A stretch of DNA of 64,000 nt from positions 2,046,001-2,110,000 of the forward strand of contig OZ220699.1 in NCBI GenBank assembly GCA_965116565.1, given 5' to 3'. Each line of letters begins with the position of its first letter. The first letter of the stretch is position 1. Both the position numbers and the translations under genes were made by a program. A model generated the notes under the pieces. That model was given only the letters and a program-made list of their open reading frames with translations, was not told where the DNA came from and searched no databases. This DNA is from Bin87 sp965116565. Lineage in GTDB: Bacteria > Chloroflexota > Dehalococcoidia > Lucifugimonadales > UBA3495. This document shows, piece by piece, positions 8,581 through 17,447 of the stretch.

Positions 8581-9573
8581 ATGAAAGTAGCCGTACTGGA
8601 TGATTATCAAAGCGTGGCCGCCGATATGGCGGACTGGGAGAGTCTGCCGAGCGGGATTGAGGTAACTTTTTTTTCCGACCACCTGGCGGACGAGGACGCG
8701 CTGGCCGAACGGCTGGCCGATTTCGACATCGTCATGGGGATGCGGGAGCGCACGCCGTTTCCGCGGACGCTGTTGGAGCGGTTACCAGCGCTACGCTGCC
8801 TGATCACCACGGGCGGGGGCAACGCATCCTTCGACCTGGACGCGGCTACGGAATTCGGCATCACCGTTTGCGCGACCCCGGGAGAGGGCGAGGGCCCCAC
8901 GGAGCTTACGTGGGGACTGATCCTTGGGATCCTGCGCCAGATCCCGCAGGAGGACCGGGCGACCCGCGAGCAGGGCAAGTGGGGCATCCACGTTGGGGCG
9001 AGCCTCCAGAGCAAGAAGCTGGCGTTGCTGGGCCTCGGCCATATAGGGTCGCTGGTGACGCGGGTCGGCGCCGCGTTCGGCATGGAGATAATCGCGTGGA
9101 GTCAGAACCTGACGGCGGAACGGGCGGCGGCATGCGGCGCGACACTGGTGGACAAAGACACGCTGTTTTCGGAAGGGGACATAGTGTCAGTACACGTGCG
9201 GTTGAGCGACCGCACGCGGGGCCTGGTGGGAGCGCATGAAATCGGTTTGATGAAGACCACGGCGATCCTGGTCAACATCTCGCGCGGTCCCATCGTTGAC
9301 GAGGCGGCGCTGGTTGACGCGTTGCAGCGCCAGGCGATTGGAGGGGCCGCGCTGGACGTATTCGACGTTGAACCCCTGCCCTCGGGCCATCCATTCCTGA
9401 CCCTGGACAACACGCTGATCACGCCGCACGTGGGTTATGTGACCGACGACGGCTACAGGGCATTCTACTCGGGAGTAGTCGAAAACATCAGGGCGTTCGC
9501 ATCGGGTGAGCCGGTGCGCGTAATCAACCCCGACGTATTGCAGGCGAACAACCTGCGCGGGCCTGCCGATTAG
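8581..9573 (+). CDS. D-isomer-specific 2-hydroxyacid dehydrogenase
   Basis: A 330-aa NAD-dependent dehydrogenase interconverting a D-2-hydroxy acid and its 2-oxo acid. The Rossmann loop GLGHIG is at 151-156. The catalytic triad of the family is visible: R235 in NISRGPIVDE, E264 in DVFDVEP, and H283 in TPHVGY. It is intact and of normal length. It could be a phosphoglycerate, glyoxylate/hydroxypyruvate or formate-type member; nothing in the sequence decides. It lies between an LLM oxidoreductase and a quinone-oxidoreductase-like gene, all on the plus strand. Confidence 0.93.
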   Translation: MKVAVLDDYQSVAADMADWESLPSGIEVTFFSDHLADEDALAERLADFDIVMGMRERTPFPRTLLERLPALRCLITTGGGNASFDLDAATEFGITVCATPGEGEGPTELTWGLILGILRQIPQEDRATREQGKWGIHVGASLQSKKLALLGLGHIGSLVTRVGAAFGMEIIAWSQNLTAERAAACGATLVDKDTLFSEGDIVSVHVRLSDRTRGLVGAHEIGLMKTTAILVNISRGPIVDEAALVDALQRQAIGGAALDVFDVEPLPSGHPFLTLDNTLITPHVGYVTDDGYRAFYSGVVENIRAFASGEPVRVINPDVLQANNLRGPAD

Positions 9574-9681
9574 GACCGCACGCGGGACCGTGGGCGAGGG
9601 TACACTCCCGCCACACGGGCGAAACAACCGTAGGTTCCTGCTCTGTTTCCAACCCCCAAGTCTCAACCGGAGAATCACCCA

Positions 9682-10653
9682 ATGAAAGCACTGCGCATCG
9701 AAGAATACGGGAGCATCAACGTCCTGCAATGGAAAGACGCGCCCGAGCCGACGCCCAGCCCCCATCAGGTGCTGATCAAGGTGGATTCGGCCGGCGTGAA
9801 CTATGCCGACATCATGCGGCGGCAGGGCAACTACCCGGGCCCGGACCTGCCCGCGACGCTGGGGTTGGAAGCCTCCGGCACCATAACTGAACTGGGATCG
9901 GACGTGACAGACGGTCGTCTGGCAGTCGGGCAGAAGGTGATGGCGATGGGGCCGCAGGGGCAGGCGGAGTACGTGGCGGTCAACGCCAATTTCGTGTTCC
10001 CTTACCCGGACAGTATCGACGCGGTGCAGGCGGGCGGAATGCCGATCACGTTTCTCACGTCATACCACCTGATGAGGTCGCGAGGCGCGATGCAGCCCGG
10101 CGACACCGTGCTGATCCAGGCCGGCGCCTCAGGAGTCGGGACGGTTGCAATCCAGTTGGCGAAGGAATGGGGAGCGCGAGTGATCGCCACCGCGTCCACC
10201 GAGGACAAACTGGAGTTATGCCGGTCGCTGGGGGCGGACATAACCATCAACTACACCGAGGTGGATTTCGAGGACGAGGTGAAATCGATCACCGATGGTC
10301 GGGGCGTGGCGCTGGTTCTTGAATGCGTCGGTGGCCCGGTGCTGGAAAAGTCGGTGCGATGCGTGGCGTCGTACGGGCGTTTGGTCAGCTACGGCAACGC
10401 CAGCGGCCAGCCGGCGAACCTGTCCGCATCCGACATAACCACGCTGAATCGCACGGTCATCGGGTTCAGCATGGGCCGGTCTCCCATCGGATCGCTGGAC
10501 CACCAGGGTGCGATGAACGACCTGATCCCGCTGATCACGGGGGGCAAGCTCAAATTGATCGTGGACCGAATCATGCCCATGTCCGAGGCCGGCGCCGCGC
10601 ACCAGCACCTGGCGGCACGAGGAACCCGGGGCAAGGTGATTCTCACGCCATGA
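9682..10653 (+). CDS. NADPH:quinone oxidoreductase-like medium-chain dehydrogenase
   Basis: A 323-aa member of the medium-chain dehydrogenase/reductase superfamily, zinc-free quinone oxidoreductase branch. The N-terminal GroES-like domain has AGVNYADIMRRQG (38-49) and the nucleotide loop GASGVG is at 148-153. The structural and catalytic zinc cysteines of alcohol dehydrogenases are absent. Likely reduces a quinone or an alpha,beta-unsaturated carbonyl with NADPH. The stop codon overlaps the ATG of the following methyltransferase (ATGA), indicating translational coupling. Confidence 0.91.
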   Translation: MKALRIEEYGSINVLQWKDAPEPTPSPHQVLIKVDSAGVNYADIMRRQGNYPGPDLPATLGLEASGTITELGSDVTDGRLAVGQKVMAMGPQGQAEYVAVNANFVFPYPDSIDAVQAGGMPITFLTSYHLMRSRGAMQPGDTVLIQAGASGVGTVAIQLAKEWGARVIATASTEDKLELCRSLGADITINYTEVDFEDEVKSITDGRGVALVLECVGGPVLEKSVRCVASYGRLVSYGNASGQPANLSASDITTLNRTVIGFSMGRSPIGSLDHQGAMNDLIPLITGGKLKLIVDRIMPMSEAGAAHQHLAARGTRGKVILTP

Positions 10654-11489
10654 GTGAGGCCGCCGCCAAATACGCCGCGGTGTATGACGCTGCGCTGGCG
10701 GCCGACCGCTTCGCCGACCACCAGTCTCCGGGAGACCACTGGGCGGACTTGGCGGAGTTGTTTCGCCTTGATCCGACGCGGCCGAAGGATGCCAACCTGG
10801 CGGCGGTAGCCGAGTACCTGGAGCCGTCAGATGTTTTCCTCGACGTGGGCGGAGGCGCGGGCCGGGTATGTCTCGCTCTGGCCGACTGTGTCAAAGAGGT
10901 GGTGTTGATTGAACCGTCGGCCGGCATGCGAGCGCAGTTCATCGCCGCGCGCGATGCGGCGGGGATCGCCAACACGCGCATCGCCACCGACTGGTGGATG
11001 GACTCGGACGAGACCGGAGACGTGATCCATCTTTCGGACGTCACCTATTTCGTCAGGGATATCGTGCCGTTCATCGCCAAGTTGCATGGCTCGGCCAAAC
11101 GTCGGGTGATGATCACGGTGTGGCGGCCCACTCCCGGTGATATGGGGTCTGACATGCGGGAAATAGTCCTGGGTGAAAGACGGCCGCATTGGCCCGGGCT
11201 GCCGGAATTGGCGGCGATTTTGTGGGAAATGGGGCTTCTGCCGGAGGTACGCCCTTTGCCGGATCAACCGTGGTGGTTGACGGAGGAGGAGCGAGTTCTT
11301 TCACAGACGGCAGCGGAAGACTTGGCGATGCGATGGTTGGACTCGGAGGAGGACTGGGTGCGTGAGGCGGTATCCCAGAACCTGGATCGTCTTTTTGAGC
11401 GAAATGCTGGCGGCCTGACTCCACGGTGGCTCAGCAGCCCGCGGGCGGTGCTGGTCACCTGGGAGACTCACGGGCAGCAGGTGGACTGA
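10650..11489 (+). CDS. class I SAM-dependent methyltransferase
   Basis: A 279-aa protein starting at the ATG that overlaps the preceding stop. Motif I of class I methyltransferases, FLDVGGGAGR, lies at about 63-72, followed by an acidic strand end VVLIEPSAGM that binds the adenosyl ribose, and a VIHLSDVTYFV segment. The remaining half, including a WRPTPGDMG stretch, is not typical of a particular subfamily, so the acceptor is unknown. Coupling to the quinone-oxidoreductase-like gene and the LLM gene 13 bases downstream suggests one transcription unit. Confidence 0.85.
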   Translation: MSEAAAKYAAVYDAALAADRFADHQSPGDHWADLAELFRLDPTRPKDANLAAVAEYLEPSDVFLDVGGGAGRVCLALADCVKEVVLIEPSAGMRAQFIAARDAAGIANTRIATDWWMDSDETGDVIHLSDVTYFVRDIVPFIAKLHGSAKRRVMITVWRPTPGDMGSDMREIVLGERRPHWPGLPELAAILWEMGLLPEVRPLPDQPWWLTEEERVLSQTAAEDLAMRWLDSEEDWVREAVSQNLDRLFERNAGGLTPRWLSSPRAVLVTWETHGQQVD

Positions 11490-11502
11490 GCAGGGAGTTT
11501 TC

Positions 11503-12495
11503 ATGGAACGAATCGGCGTTGCATTCACCGGTGGCGGGATGTCGCCTCTCGACGTGGTCCGGTGCGTCCAGCTCGCGGAGGAGTTGGGGTATGACTCGGC
11601 GTGGGTGGCCGAGGGACACGGAGGAGATCAATTTTCGATCCTCACCGCTTGTGGCCTGGCGACTTCGCGCATCAGGCTGGGGACGAGCATCAGCAGCGTG
11701 TACGTGAGGAGCGCTCCGACCATCGCCATGGCGGCGGCGTGCGTGGATCATTACTCAAACGGGCGGTTCATCCTGGGCCTTGGCAGCAGCCACCGGGTGC
11801 AGGTAGGCCCCGAGCACGGACTGGAGTTTTCGGCGCCGATCCCACGGGTCCGCGACACCGTTGAGGTCGTGCGACGCTTGCTGAGGGATGGAAACCTGGT
11901 GAACTACCAGGGAGAGGTTACCAATATCGAGACGTTCGATCTGCACTTTCCGGTTCTTCGCCCCGAGATGCCCATTTACCTGGCGGCCGTGTTCCCCAAA
12001 ATGCTGGGGATCGCGGGCGAAATCAGCCAAGGCGTGCTGTTGACCTGGTGCACGCCCGAATATGCTCGCACCGCGTCTGAGTACGTTGCAGATGGAGGGG
12101 CCAACGCGGGCGTGGATCCGGGTTCGGTTGAAATGGCGACCCTGTTGTCGGTCGCCGCGCCGGGCGCCGGCGATGGAGGGATGCGACGGGTGGCTGCCAC
12201 CTATGCCGGTCGGTTCCCGCGGTACCGCCGATTGATGTCGGAGGCAGGATTCGCCGACGAGGTGGAAATGGTGCGCCGGGCCTGGCGGGAGGGCGACGCG
12301 GCGAGAGCGGAGGGGCTGGTTCCGGATGGGCTGATCGACCGGATGTCGTTGCCGGCCGATCCTGAATCCCGCAGAGACCGATTGGCCGAATACCGGGAGG
12401 CGGGCATCACGCTGCCCATCATCGCTCCTAGGGTATCCGGCCCGAACGCCGCGGCGTCTGCGCAGGATATTATCCGAGCCAACGCGCCGGGATAG
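11503..12495 (+). CDS. LLM-class F420/flavin-dependent oxidoreductase
   Basis: A 330-aa luciferase-like protein, more divergent than the two other LLM copies. WVAEGHGGDQF at 34-44 replaces the usual WxxEHH, a substitution seen in F420-type members, and DHYSNGRFILGLGSS at 82-96 matches the flavin-region motif. Length fits F420-dependent reductases. It starts 13 bases after the methyltransferase stop. Probably the last gene of the 7.5-12.5 kb operon. Cofactor choice (F420 versus FMN) is an inference. Confidence 0.88.
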   Translation: MERIGVAFTGGGMSPLDVVRCVQLAEELGYDSAWVAEGHGGDQFSILTACGLATSRIRLGTSISSVYVRSAPTIAMAAACVDHYSNGRFILGLGSSHRVQVGPEHGLEFSAPIPRVRDTVEVVRRLLRDGNLVNYQGEVTNIETFDLHFPVLRPEMPIYLAAVFPKMLGIAGEISQGVLLTWCTPEYARTASEYVADGGANAGVDPGSVEMATLLSVAAPGAGDGGMRRVAATYAGRFPRYRRLMSEAGFADEVEMVRRAWREGDAARAEGLVPDGLIDRMSLPADPESRRDRLAEYREAGITLPIIAPRVSGPNAAASAQDIIRANAPG

Positions 12496-12513
12496 AGCTA
12501 TAGCCGATCGGCT

Positions 12514-12879
12514 TTATTCGTCGGCCGGGAGCCAGGGGGACCAGAGGGTGATCGGGATGGTCACCGATACGCGGGGTTGATCGCCCACGACGGCGGTGGT
12601 GTGTCCCTGTCCGGTGAGGTCATCGGCCATGAGGACGTCGCCGGCGCCGAAGCGTCGCTTGGTGCCGTCGCCGATGCCGACCTCCATCTCGCCGGCAAGT
12701 GTGATGACGTACTGTCGCCGGGGGGCGGTGTGCCAGTCGGAGAAATATCCAGGTTCGAACCGTCGGAAGTTGACGCCCGGAGTGACCTGCATGCCGCTGT
12801 GTATGGCCCGGTCGGCGGGCAGGTCCAGGTCCTCGAAGTGAGTCTGCCCGTCATCGCCGGTGTAGATGCGCACGAACAT
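12514..12879 (-). CDS. small cupin-domain protein
   Basis: A 121-aa single-domain cupin. The conserved-barrel features are FRRFEPGYFSDWHTAPRRQYVITLAGEMEV split over about 39-67 (with H50 and E65 as likely metal ligands), a GAGDVLMADD turn at 78-87 and H93 in GQGHTT. Such proteins bind a metal and act as small dioxygenases, isomerases or sensors; the reaction is not predictable. It is convergent with the LLM operon, with only 18 bases between the two stops. Confidence 0.85.
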   Translation of the reverse strand: MFVRIYTGDDGQTHFEDLDLPADRAIHSGMQVTPGVNFRRFEPGYFSDWHTAPRRQYVITLAGEMEVGIGDGTKRRFGAGDVLMADDLTGQGHTTAVVGDQPRVSVTIPITLWSPWLPADE

Positions 12880-13022
12880 GTTGGGGTTGCCTCCTGTTTT
12901 GCGGATTACGGTGTGCGGCGACCCTTTCGGTTGAGGGGCCGCCGAGGTGCATCGCCGGGCGTATTTTAGCGCATCCGGCGTTCCAACGGACTGATCGTCA
13001 AGATGCGTTGGCCGGTGCGAGG

Positions 13023-13052
13023 TTGAGAAACTCGGCGGTTGCGTCGTACAAT
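13023..13052 (+). promoter_or_regulatory. tRNA-Thr promoter
   Basis: TTGAGA (13023-13028), an 18-base spacer, then TACAAT (13047-13052), ten bases before the first base of the tRNA. Good match to a sigma-70-type promoter. Confidence 0.6.
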
Positions 13053-13061
13053 GATAAGCGC

Positions 13062-13137
13062 GCCGATGTAGCTCAGCCGGAAGAGCAGCGGTTTCGTAAA
13101 CCGCAGGTCAAGGGTTCGAGTCCCTTCATCGGCTCCA
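13062..13137 (+). tRNA. tRNA-Thr (anticodon CGT)
   Basis: A 76-base cloverleaf. Acceptor arms GCCGATG (13062-13068) and CATCGGC (13127-13133) pair fully, the D-arm is GCTC/GAGC-like, the anticodon stem GCGGT/ACCGC encloses loop TTCGTAA with anticodon CGT, and the T-arm is AGGG-TTCGAGT-CCCT. CCA is encoded at 13135-13137. It decodes ACG threonine codons. Transposon debris lies directly downstream. Confidence 0.97.
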
Positions 13138-13760
13138 GCGCCAAGTAGAAAATCGCCCCTTTTCAGGGGCGGTCGTCACAATCGTTTTTGGCAGGGGCAG
13201 CTGCGCGTCCAACGCGCTTTCCTGCAGGGATGCCACATTTTCTCTGTTTCGAGTATCAATTGACTATAACACGGATTTGGTTATCATATTGGCTTTCACC
13301 ATCGTGAGGGAAGGGTGGCACCTCAGATTGGCCGAGTAGCGTTTGATGGCCGACATTCGATCGGCGGTTTCCGGGGTGATACCGGCTTGCGCCGGTCAAT
13401 TGTCGCCGCGACAAGCTCGTTTTGAAACAGAGGCGACCCCCCACGACACAGCACTGGTGCGGACCGTTGTCCCGTAGTCGCTACCGGTTGTCAACGACTA
13501 AAAATTCAATACTCCAGAGCTTGGGACACAGGCGCTTGAGGAAAGTGAGCGGAGCGCTGCCTTCCTACGCCTCGGGACATTAATCCGAACACGTCGCCAG
13601 ATTTGACGTTGGTCCCCGCCGAGCGGAATTATAGGGCCAACTGTCGACATCAGGTCTCCGAAAAAGTCAACCCAAAAGGAACAACGCGCAGGGCTATCGC
13701 ATATGAAAATAGAGGTGACGGGTATGATGTTGTCCGAACCTTGGTGGAGGGGAGGACATT
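13138..13760. other. gene-poor interval after the tRNA
   Basis: It holds a perfect hairpin CGCCCCT-tttc-AGGGGCG at 13154-13171 that may end the tRNA transcript (a T-run follows only at 13184-13188), and a GC palindrome ACCGGCTTGCGCCGGT near 13381-13396. No credible gene is seen. Confidence 0.5.
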
Positions 13761-13973
13761 ATGACGGAGTTGATAGAGGTATTTGCTGACCTGGAGGATC
13801 CGCGGGCGGTCAACACCCGCCACCATTCTCTCCTTGACATTCCGTGCAACGCCTTGTGCACCGTGCTCTGCGGTGGCTAGACCTGCATTGACATGGAACC
13901 GTTTGGCCACGCCGATTGGTTTCGGTTCAGGCTCTCCGATTTGGCCACAGCCAAGGTTGGACCAACATTCTGA
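13761..13973 (+). pseudogene. ISAs1-family transposase, N-terminal fragment
   Basis: The frame from ATG 13761 (strong GGAGGGGAGGA just upstream) reads FADLEDPRAVNTRHHSLLDI, then NALCTVLCGG, a TAG at 13878-13880, and continues CIDMEPFGHADWF before a TGA at 13971. This is the N-terminal pattern of ISAs1-type DDE transposases (LEDPR...HxLxDIL..ALCAVLCG...). About 70 of the usual 370-plus residues survive and the frame has an internal stop, so it is dead. Confidence 0.75.
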
Positions 13974-14009
13974 GGACGATGAAAACAAGTTGGTTGCCCT
14001 GACACTCGG

Positions 14010-14393
14010 TTGCCGCCCGACGTGGGATCCCGATCTGACATCTTCCTTGACACTCATCGCATTTCGCCAAACAGCCGTTGCGTGAACCTGCCCACACCGG
14101 AATTCTTCAAGATGCCCGCAGATCGTCCGGCTCGCAGCCTTGCCGCTTCGCCGCCAACGGCGCCTGGCGGCCGTGCAGGGGATGGCATATACCTGGCGCG
14201 CTGGACAGCGTACATCGGTCCGGGTGAGCAGGTAATGACCACCAAGATCCTCCGACGACGCTTCTTCTTCCTGACCGGACGCGTCACCCGCAAAGCACGC
14301 CGTCTCACCCCGCATCTCCCTTAGGGCTGGCCCTGGCAAAACCAGTTCAGCTCTGCCCTGGCGACCCTGCGAGTCCTGCCCCTCCCTTCCTGA
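14010..14393 (+). pseudogene. transposase C-terminal remnant (IS1380/IS4-like?)
   Basis: After an unremarkable start, the frame at about 14230-14393 reads KILRRRFFFLTGRVTRKARR, then LTPHLP, a TAG at 14322-14324, and GWPWQNQFSSALATLRVLPL before TGA. The basic strand followed by a GWPW..F..AL..L tail resembles C-termini of some IS1380/IS4-group transposases from memory. The family call is tentative; the internal stop shows that it is non-functional. Confidence 0.4.
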
Positions 14394-14824
14394 CGCCGTC
14401 CTCGGCGTTTGACCTGTCAACCATGCCGCCACACGCCTGGCCGATCAGCGCCCAGGCTGGGAACCCGACCGCCTCCGCCAGCGATTTGCGCTGATGATCG
14501 CTCCCAACGCCGCTACGACGGGCCGTCAACATCCCCCTGGCGTGGCGTCCACATCCCGCATCGTCCATTTCATTGGCATCAGGCCTCGCCAGCCCGTTCC
14601 CTGACCCTTCATCCCTCGTCCGACTACCGCCGACGTTTTCCTTCGGTGGATTCGAACTTCGGCGTCAGTGTTTTTCAGCGGGACCGTGGACCCGGCAGAT
14701 TCGCCCATCAACTGTGAACAGTTACCTGTTTCGGCTTTTGTTGACATTCGACTTGGCCAATCCTAATATGCTACTAATCGGTGCCTGGCTTGGTGTTCCG
14801 GGCTGGACAAACGGAGAAGTGGCT
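14394..14824. other. transposon-derived spacer before the DUF1800 gene
   Basis: No gene is seen. It contains ACTGTGAACAGTTAC at about 14711-14725, close to sequences found again near 18970 and 45344 that may be IS ends. The reading frame of the DUF1800 gene happens to stay open back to 14573, but homology begins only at 14825. Confidence 0.45.
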
Positions 14825-16240
14825 ATGCCCCACCAAGAAGACATTCGATTGATGGCCCATTTAATGAGACGGGCAGGGTTCGGTGATACCCGTGAGGAAC
14901 TGGAGGACCGTGTCTCCAAAGGCTACGAAGCCGTGGTCGAGGAGCTTCTGTATCCAGAGCGGCAGCCGGCCATAGACGACGAACTGCTGTACCGGTTCTT
15001 CCCGGGTTATGAGGGCGCCGGGGCGCTGCCAATAAATCAGGCCAACTGGGTGTTCCGGATGATCAACACCAAACGTCCTCTGGAAGAGAAGATGGCCCTC
15101 TTCTGGCATCAGTTGTTCGCCACCAGCAACTCCAAGGTGGACAATCCACTGGAGCTGACTCGCCAGATTGCCATCTTCCGTGAACACGGATTGGGTACTT
15201 ACCGCGACCTCCTGGTGGAGGTTGCAAGGTCGCCGGCCATGATCTTCTGGTTGGACAACCAAGGAAATCGTGACGGCGCCATAAATGAAAACTGGGGGCG
15301 GGAGCTGTTGGAGCTTTTCTCCCTCGGAGTCGGAAACTACTCAGAGGACGATATCAGGGAAGCAGCCCGGGCCTTCACCGGATGGACGATTGCCCCAAAG
15401 ATTCCCCGTAACCCTTACGGTCGTTTCCACTGGCGTTTCGACTACAAACCTGAGGACCACGACGATCGGGAGAAGACCTTCCTGGGGTATACCGGGAACT
15501 TCAATGGCGAAGACATCGTGGACATTATTGCGGATCAACCGGCTACGGCCCGGTTCCTGGCCCGTCACCTCTACAAATTCTTCGTCGCCGACGAGCCCCA
15601 CGTCGCCAGTTGGAACGTAACACCACCAGTTGACCCTGAAGCCATCGAGTTGTTGGCGAATGCCTACAATGAATCCCGTGGCGACATCCGGTCTATTTTA
15701 CGAGCGTTATTCAACTCAGAGTTCTTCAAGAATGCCCGCTTCGCCCGGGTGAAAAGCCCGGCTGAATTGATCGTTGGCACTGTGCGCATGGCGGGCAACT
15801 ATGAAGGCTTCAAGCCAGGATTGAACAATCTGGCGTTGGAGTGCGGTTGGCAGGGACAGGCGCTGCTCAATCCTCCCAGCGTAGAGGGTTGGCACACAGG
15901 CTCAGAATGGATCGACCCCGGCGTTTTGATGCGCCGGGTGAACTTTGCCGCGAGGATATTTGGAGACGTCTCACTACCCGGCGTGCAGGGTATCGTCAAA
16001 CGGGTGTTGGTGAATGTGCATGTGCATGGGGACAATTCCCCCCAGGCGGTAGTGGAAGCTTGTCTCGATGCGATGGGACCGTTGGAAGTCAGTAGGGCGA
16101 CCCACTCTGAATTGATTGCCCATGCCGAAAAATGTGGCGATCTAGCCTGGAACACCAACGAAGAATTCATGGCTACAATGCGCAATGTGAGCAGGATCCT
16201 GACCTTGATTGCCGCCTCGCGAGAATATCAGTTTGCCTAG
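14825..16240 (+). CDS. DUF1800 family protein
   Basis: A 471-aa protein of the DUF1800 family, a length typical for it. Recognisable blocks are HLMRRAGFGDTREELE near the N-terminus, MALFWHQLFATSNSKVDNP in the first third, NENWGRELLELFSLGVGNYSE near the middle, AARAFTGW, and a C-terminal NPPSVEGWHTGSEWI. DUF1800 has no proven biochemical role but is almost always paired with DUF1501, as here. The start at ATG 14825 is chosen from the family N-terminus and a GGAGA about 8 bases upstream. No signal peptide is visible from this start. Confidence 0.9.
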   Translation: MPHQEDIRLMAHLMRRAGFGDTREELEDRVSKGYEAVVEELLYPERQPAIDDELLYRFFPGYEGAGALPINQANWVFRMINTKRPLEEKMALFWHQLFATSNSKVDNPLELTRQIAIFREHGLGTYRDLLVEVARSPAMIFWLDNQGNRDGAINENWGRELLELFSLGVGNYSEDDIREAARAFTGWTIAPKIPRNPYGRFHWRFDYKPEDHDDREKTFLGYTGNFNGEDIVDIIADQPATARFLARHLYKFFVADEPHVASWNVTPPVDPEAIELLANAYNESRGDIRSILRALFNSEFFKNARFARVKSPAELIVGTVRMAGNYEGFKPGLNNLALECGWQGQALLNPPSVEGWHTGSEWIDPGVLMRRVNFAARIFGDVSLPGVQGIVKRVLVNVHVHGDNSPQAVVEACLDAMGPLEVSRATHSELIAHAEKCGDLAWNTNEEFMATMRNVSRILTLIAASREYQFA

Positions 16241-16275
16241 CCAAGCGCATACGACTGATGTTGAAGGATATTGAA

Positions 16276-17412
16276 ATGGCATCAACCCATAAAGACCCCG
16301 TGCTGGTCGTGCTGGAGCTGACTGGGGCCAACGACTACCTCAATACGATTGTTCCTTATAGCAATCCCCTGTATTGGGATAATCGGCCCAAGGTCCATAT
16401 CCCTGAAGACCAATTACTGCCCATAGATGACCAACTGGCATTCCGGGGCGGTATGGAGCCTTTGAAAGAAATCTACGACCAGGGCAACATGGCAATCATT
16501 CACGGAATCGGATTTGAAAATTCACCCCGTTCGCACTTCCGTGCCATGGACATCTGGCACACCTGCGAGCCGGATTCCATCGGGATTAACGGGTGGCTCG
16601 CCAAGGTCGTCCGGGACTTGGATCCTGGCGGCGAGAACGTGCTGAAGGGAGTTAACCTGGGCCAGGGCCTGCCTCGGGCACTGGCCATGAAGGGAGTTCC
16701 TGTTACTTCTGTCAACCACCTCCCTTCATACGGTGTGCTCTCATCAAATCCGGGAATCACCTCCGAACAAGATCGGTTCCAGTTGTTGGAGACCTTTGCC
16801 CGCATGTACTCTCCCACCATCGGCACAGGGCCGACCATGGAATATCTGGGACAGGCAGGACGGGATGCGTTGCGAGGGGCCGACATCATCCGGGTTGCTC
16901 CCGAAACCTATTCTTCAAACGTAGAGTACGCCAATAATGCCATCGCGAGGCGCTTCAGAGACGTGGCGCAAGTGCATCTGGCCGGCCTGGGCACCCAAGT
17001 CTTTTACACCTCCCACGGGCCCTTCGACACCCACTATGACCAGCTGGGACCACATGAAAAACTTTGGACGGAAATTTCCGTTGCCATACGCGACTTCTTC
17101 GACGACCTGCGTGAGCACGACGCCTCAGACGAGGTGGTTGTTATGCTGTTCAGCGAGTTTGGGCGCCGGGTCCGCGATAATGGCACTGGTACCGACCACG
17201 GAGCGGCTGGGGTAGCGTTCGCCATTGGCGACCGGGTGAATGGTGGAATGTACGGGGCCTATCCCTCGCTGAAACCGGGGGATCTCACTCAGGGAGACCT
17301 GGCGCCCAACTATGATTTCCGTGGCTTCTATTCCACTTTGGCGGAAAAGTGGCTGGGACTCGACCCGGTACCTATCGTCGGTGGACACTTCGAGCAAATG
17401 TCCTTCGTGTAG
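16276..17412 (+). CDS. DUF1501 family protein (alkaline phosphatase/sulfatase-like)
   Basis: A 378-aa protein; the ATG at 16276 is preceded by GAAGGA at 16263-16268. DUF1501 proteins have an alkaline-phosphatase-like fold. Key family segments: VVLELTGANDYLNT near the start, IIHGIGFENSPRSHFRAMDIW about 75-95, WDTH-like FDTHYDQLGPHEKLW in the middle, and the hallmark SEFGRRVRDNGTGTDHG late. It usually has a Tat signal; none is visible here, so export is uncertain. It starts 35 bases after DUF1800 and almost certainly shares its transcript. Confidence 0.9.
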   Translation: MASTHKDPVLVVLELTGANDYLNTIVPYSNPLYWDNRPKVHIPEDQLLPIDDQLAFRGGMEPLKEIYDQGNMAIIHGIGFENSPRSHFRAMDIWHTCEPDSIGINGWLAKVVRDLDPGGENVLKGVNLGQGLPRALAMKGVPVTSVNHLPSYGVLSSNPGITSEQDRFQLLETFARMYSPTIGTGPTMEYLGQAGRDALRGADIIRVAPETYSSNVEYANNAIARRFRDVAQVHLAGLGTQVFYTSHGPFDTHYDQLGPHEKLWTEISVAIRDFFDDLREHDASDEVVVMLFSEFGRRVRDNGTGTDHGAAGVAFAIGDRVNGGMYGAYPSLKPGDLTQGDLAPNYDFRGFYSTLAEKWLGLDPVPIVGGHFEQMSFV

Positions 17413-17447
17413 TTTCAGGACCCCAAAATATTCGCGGGAGAGGGGAT

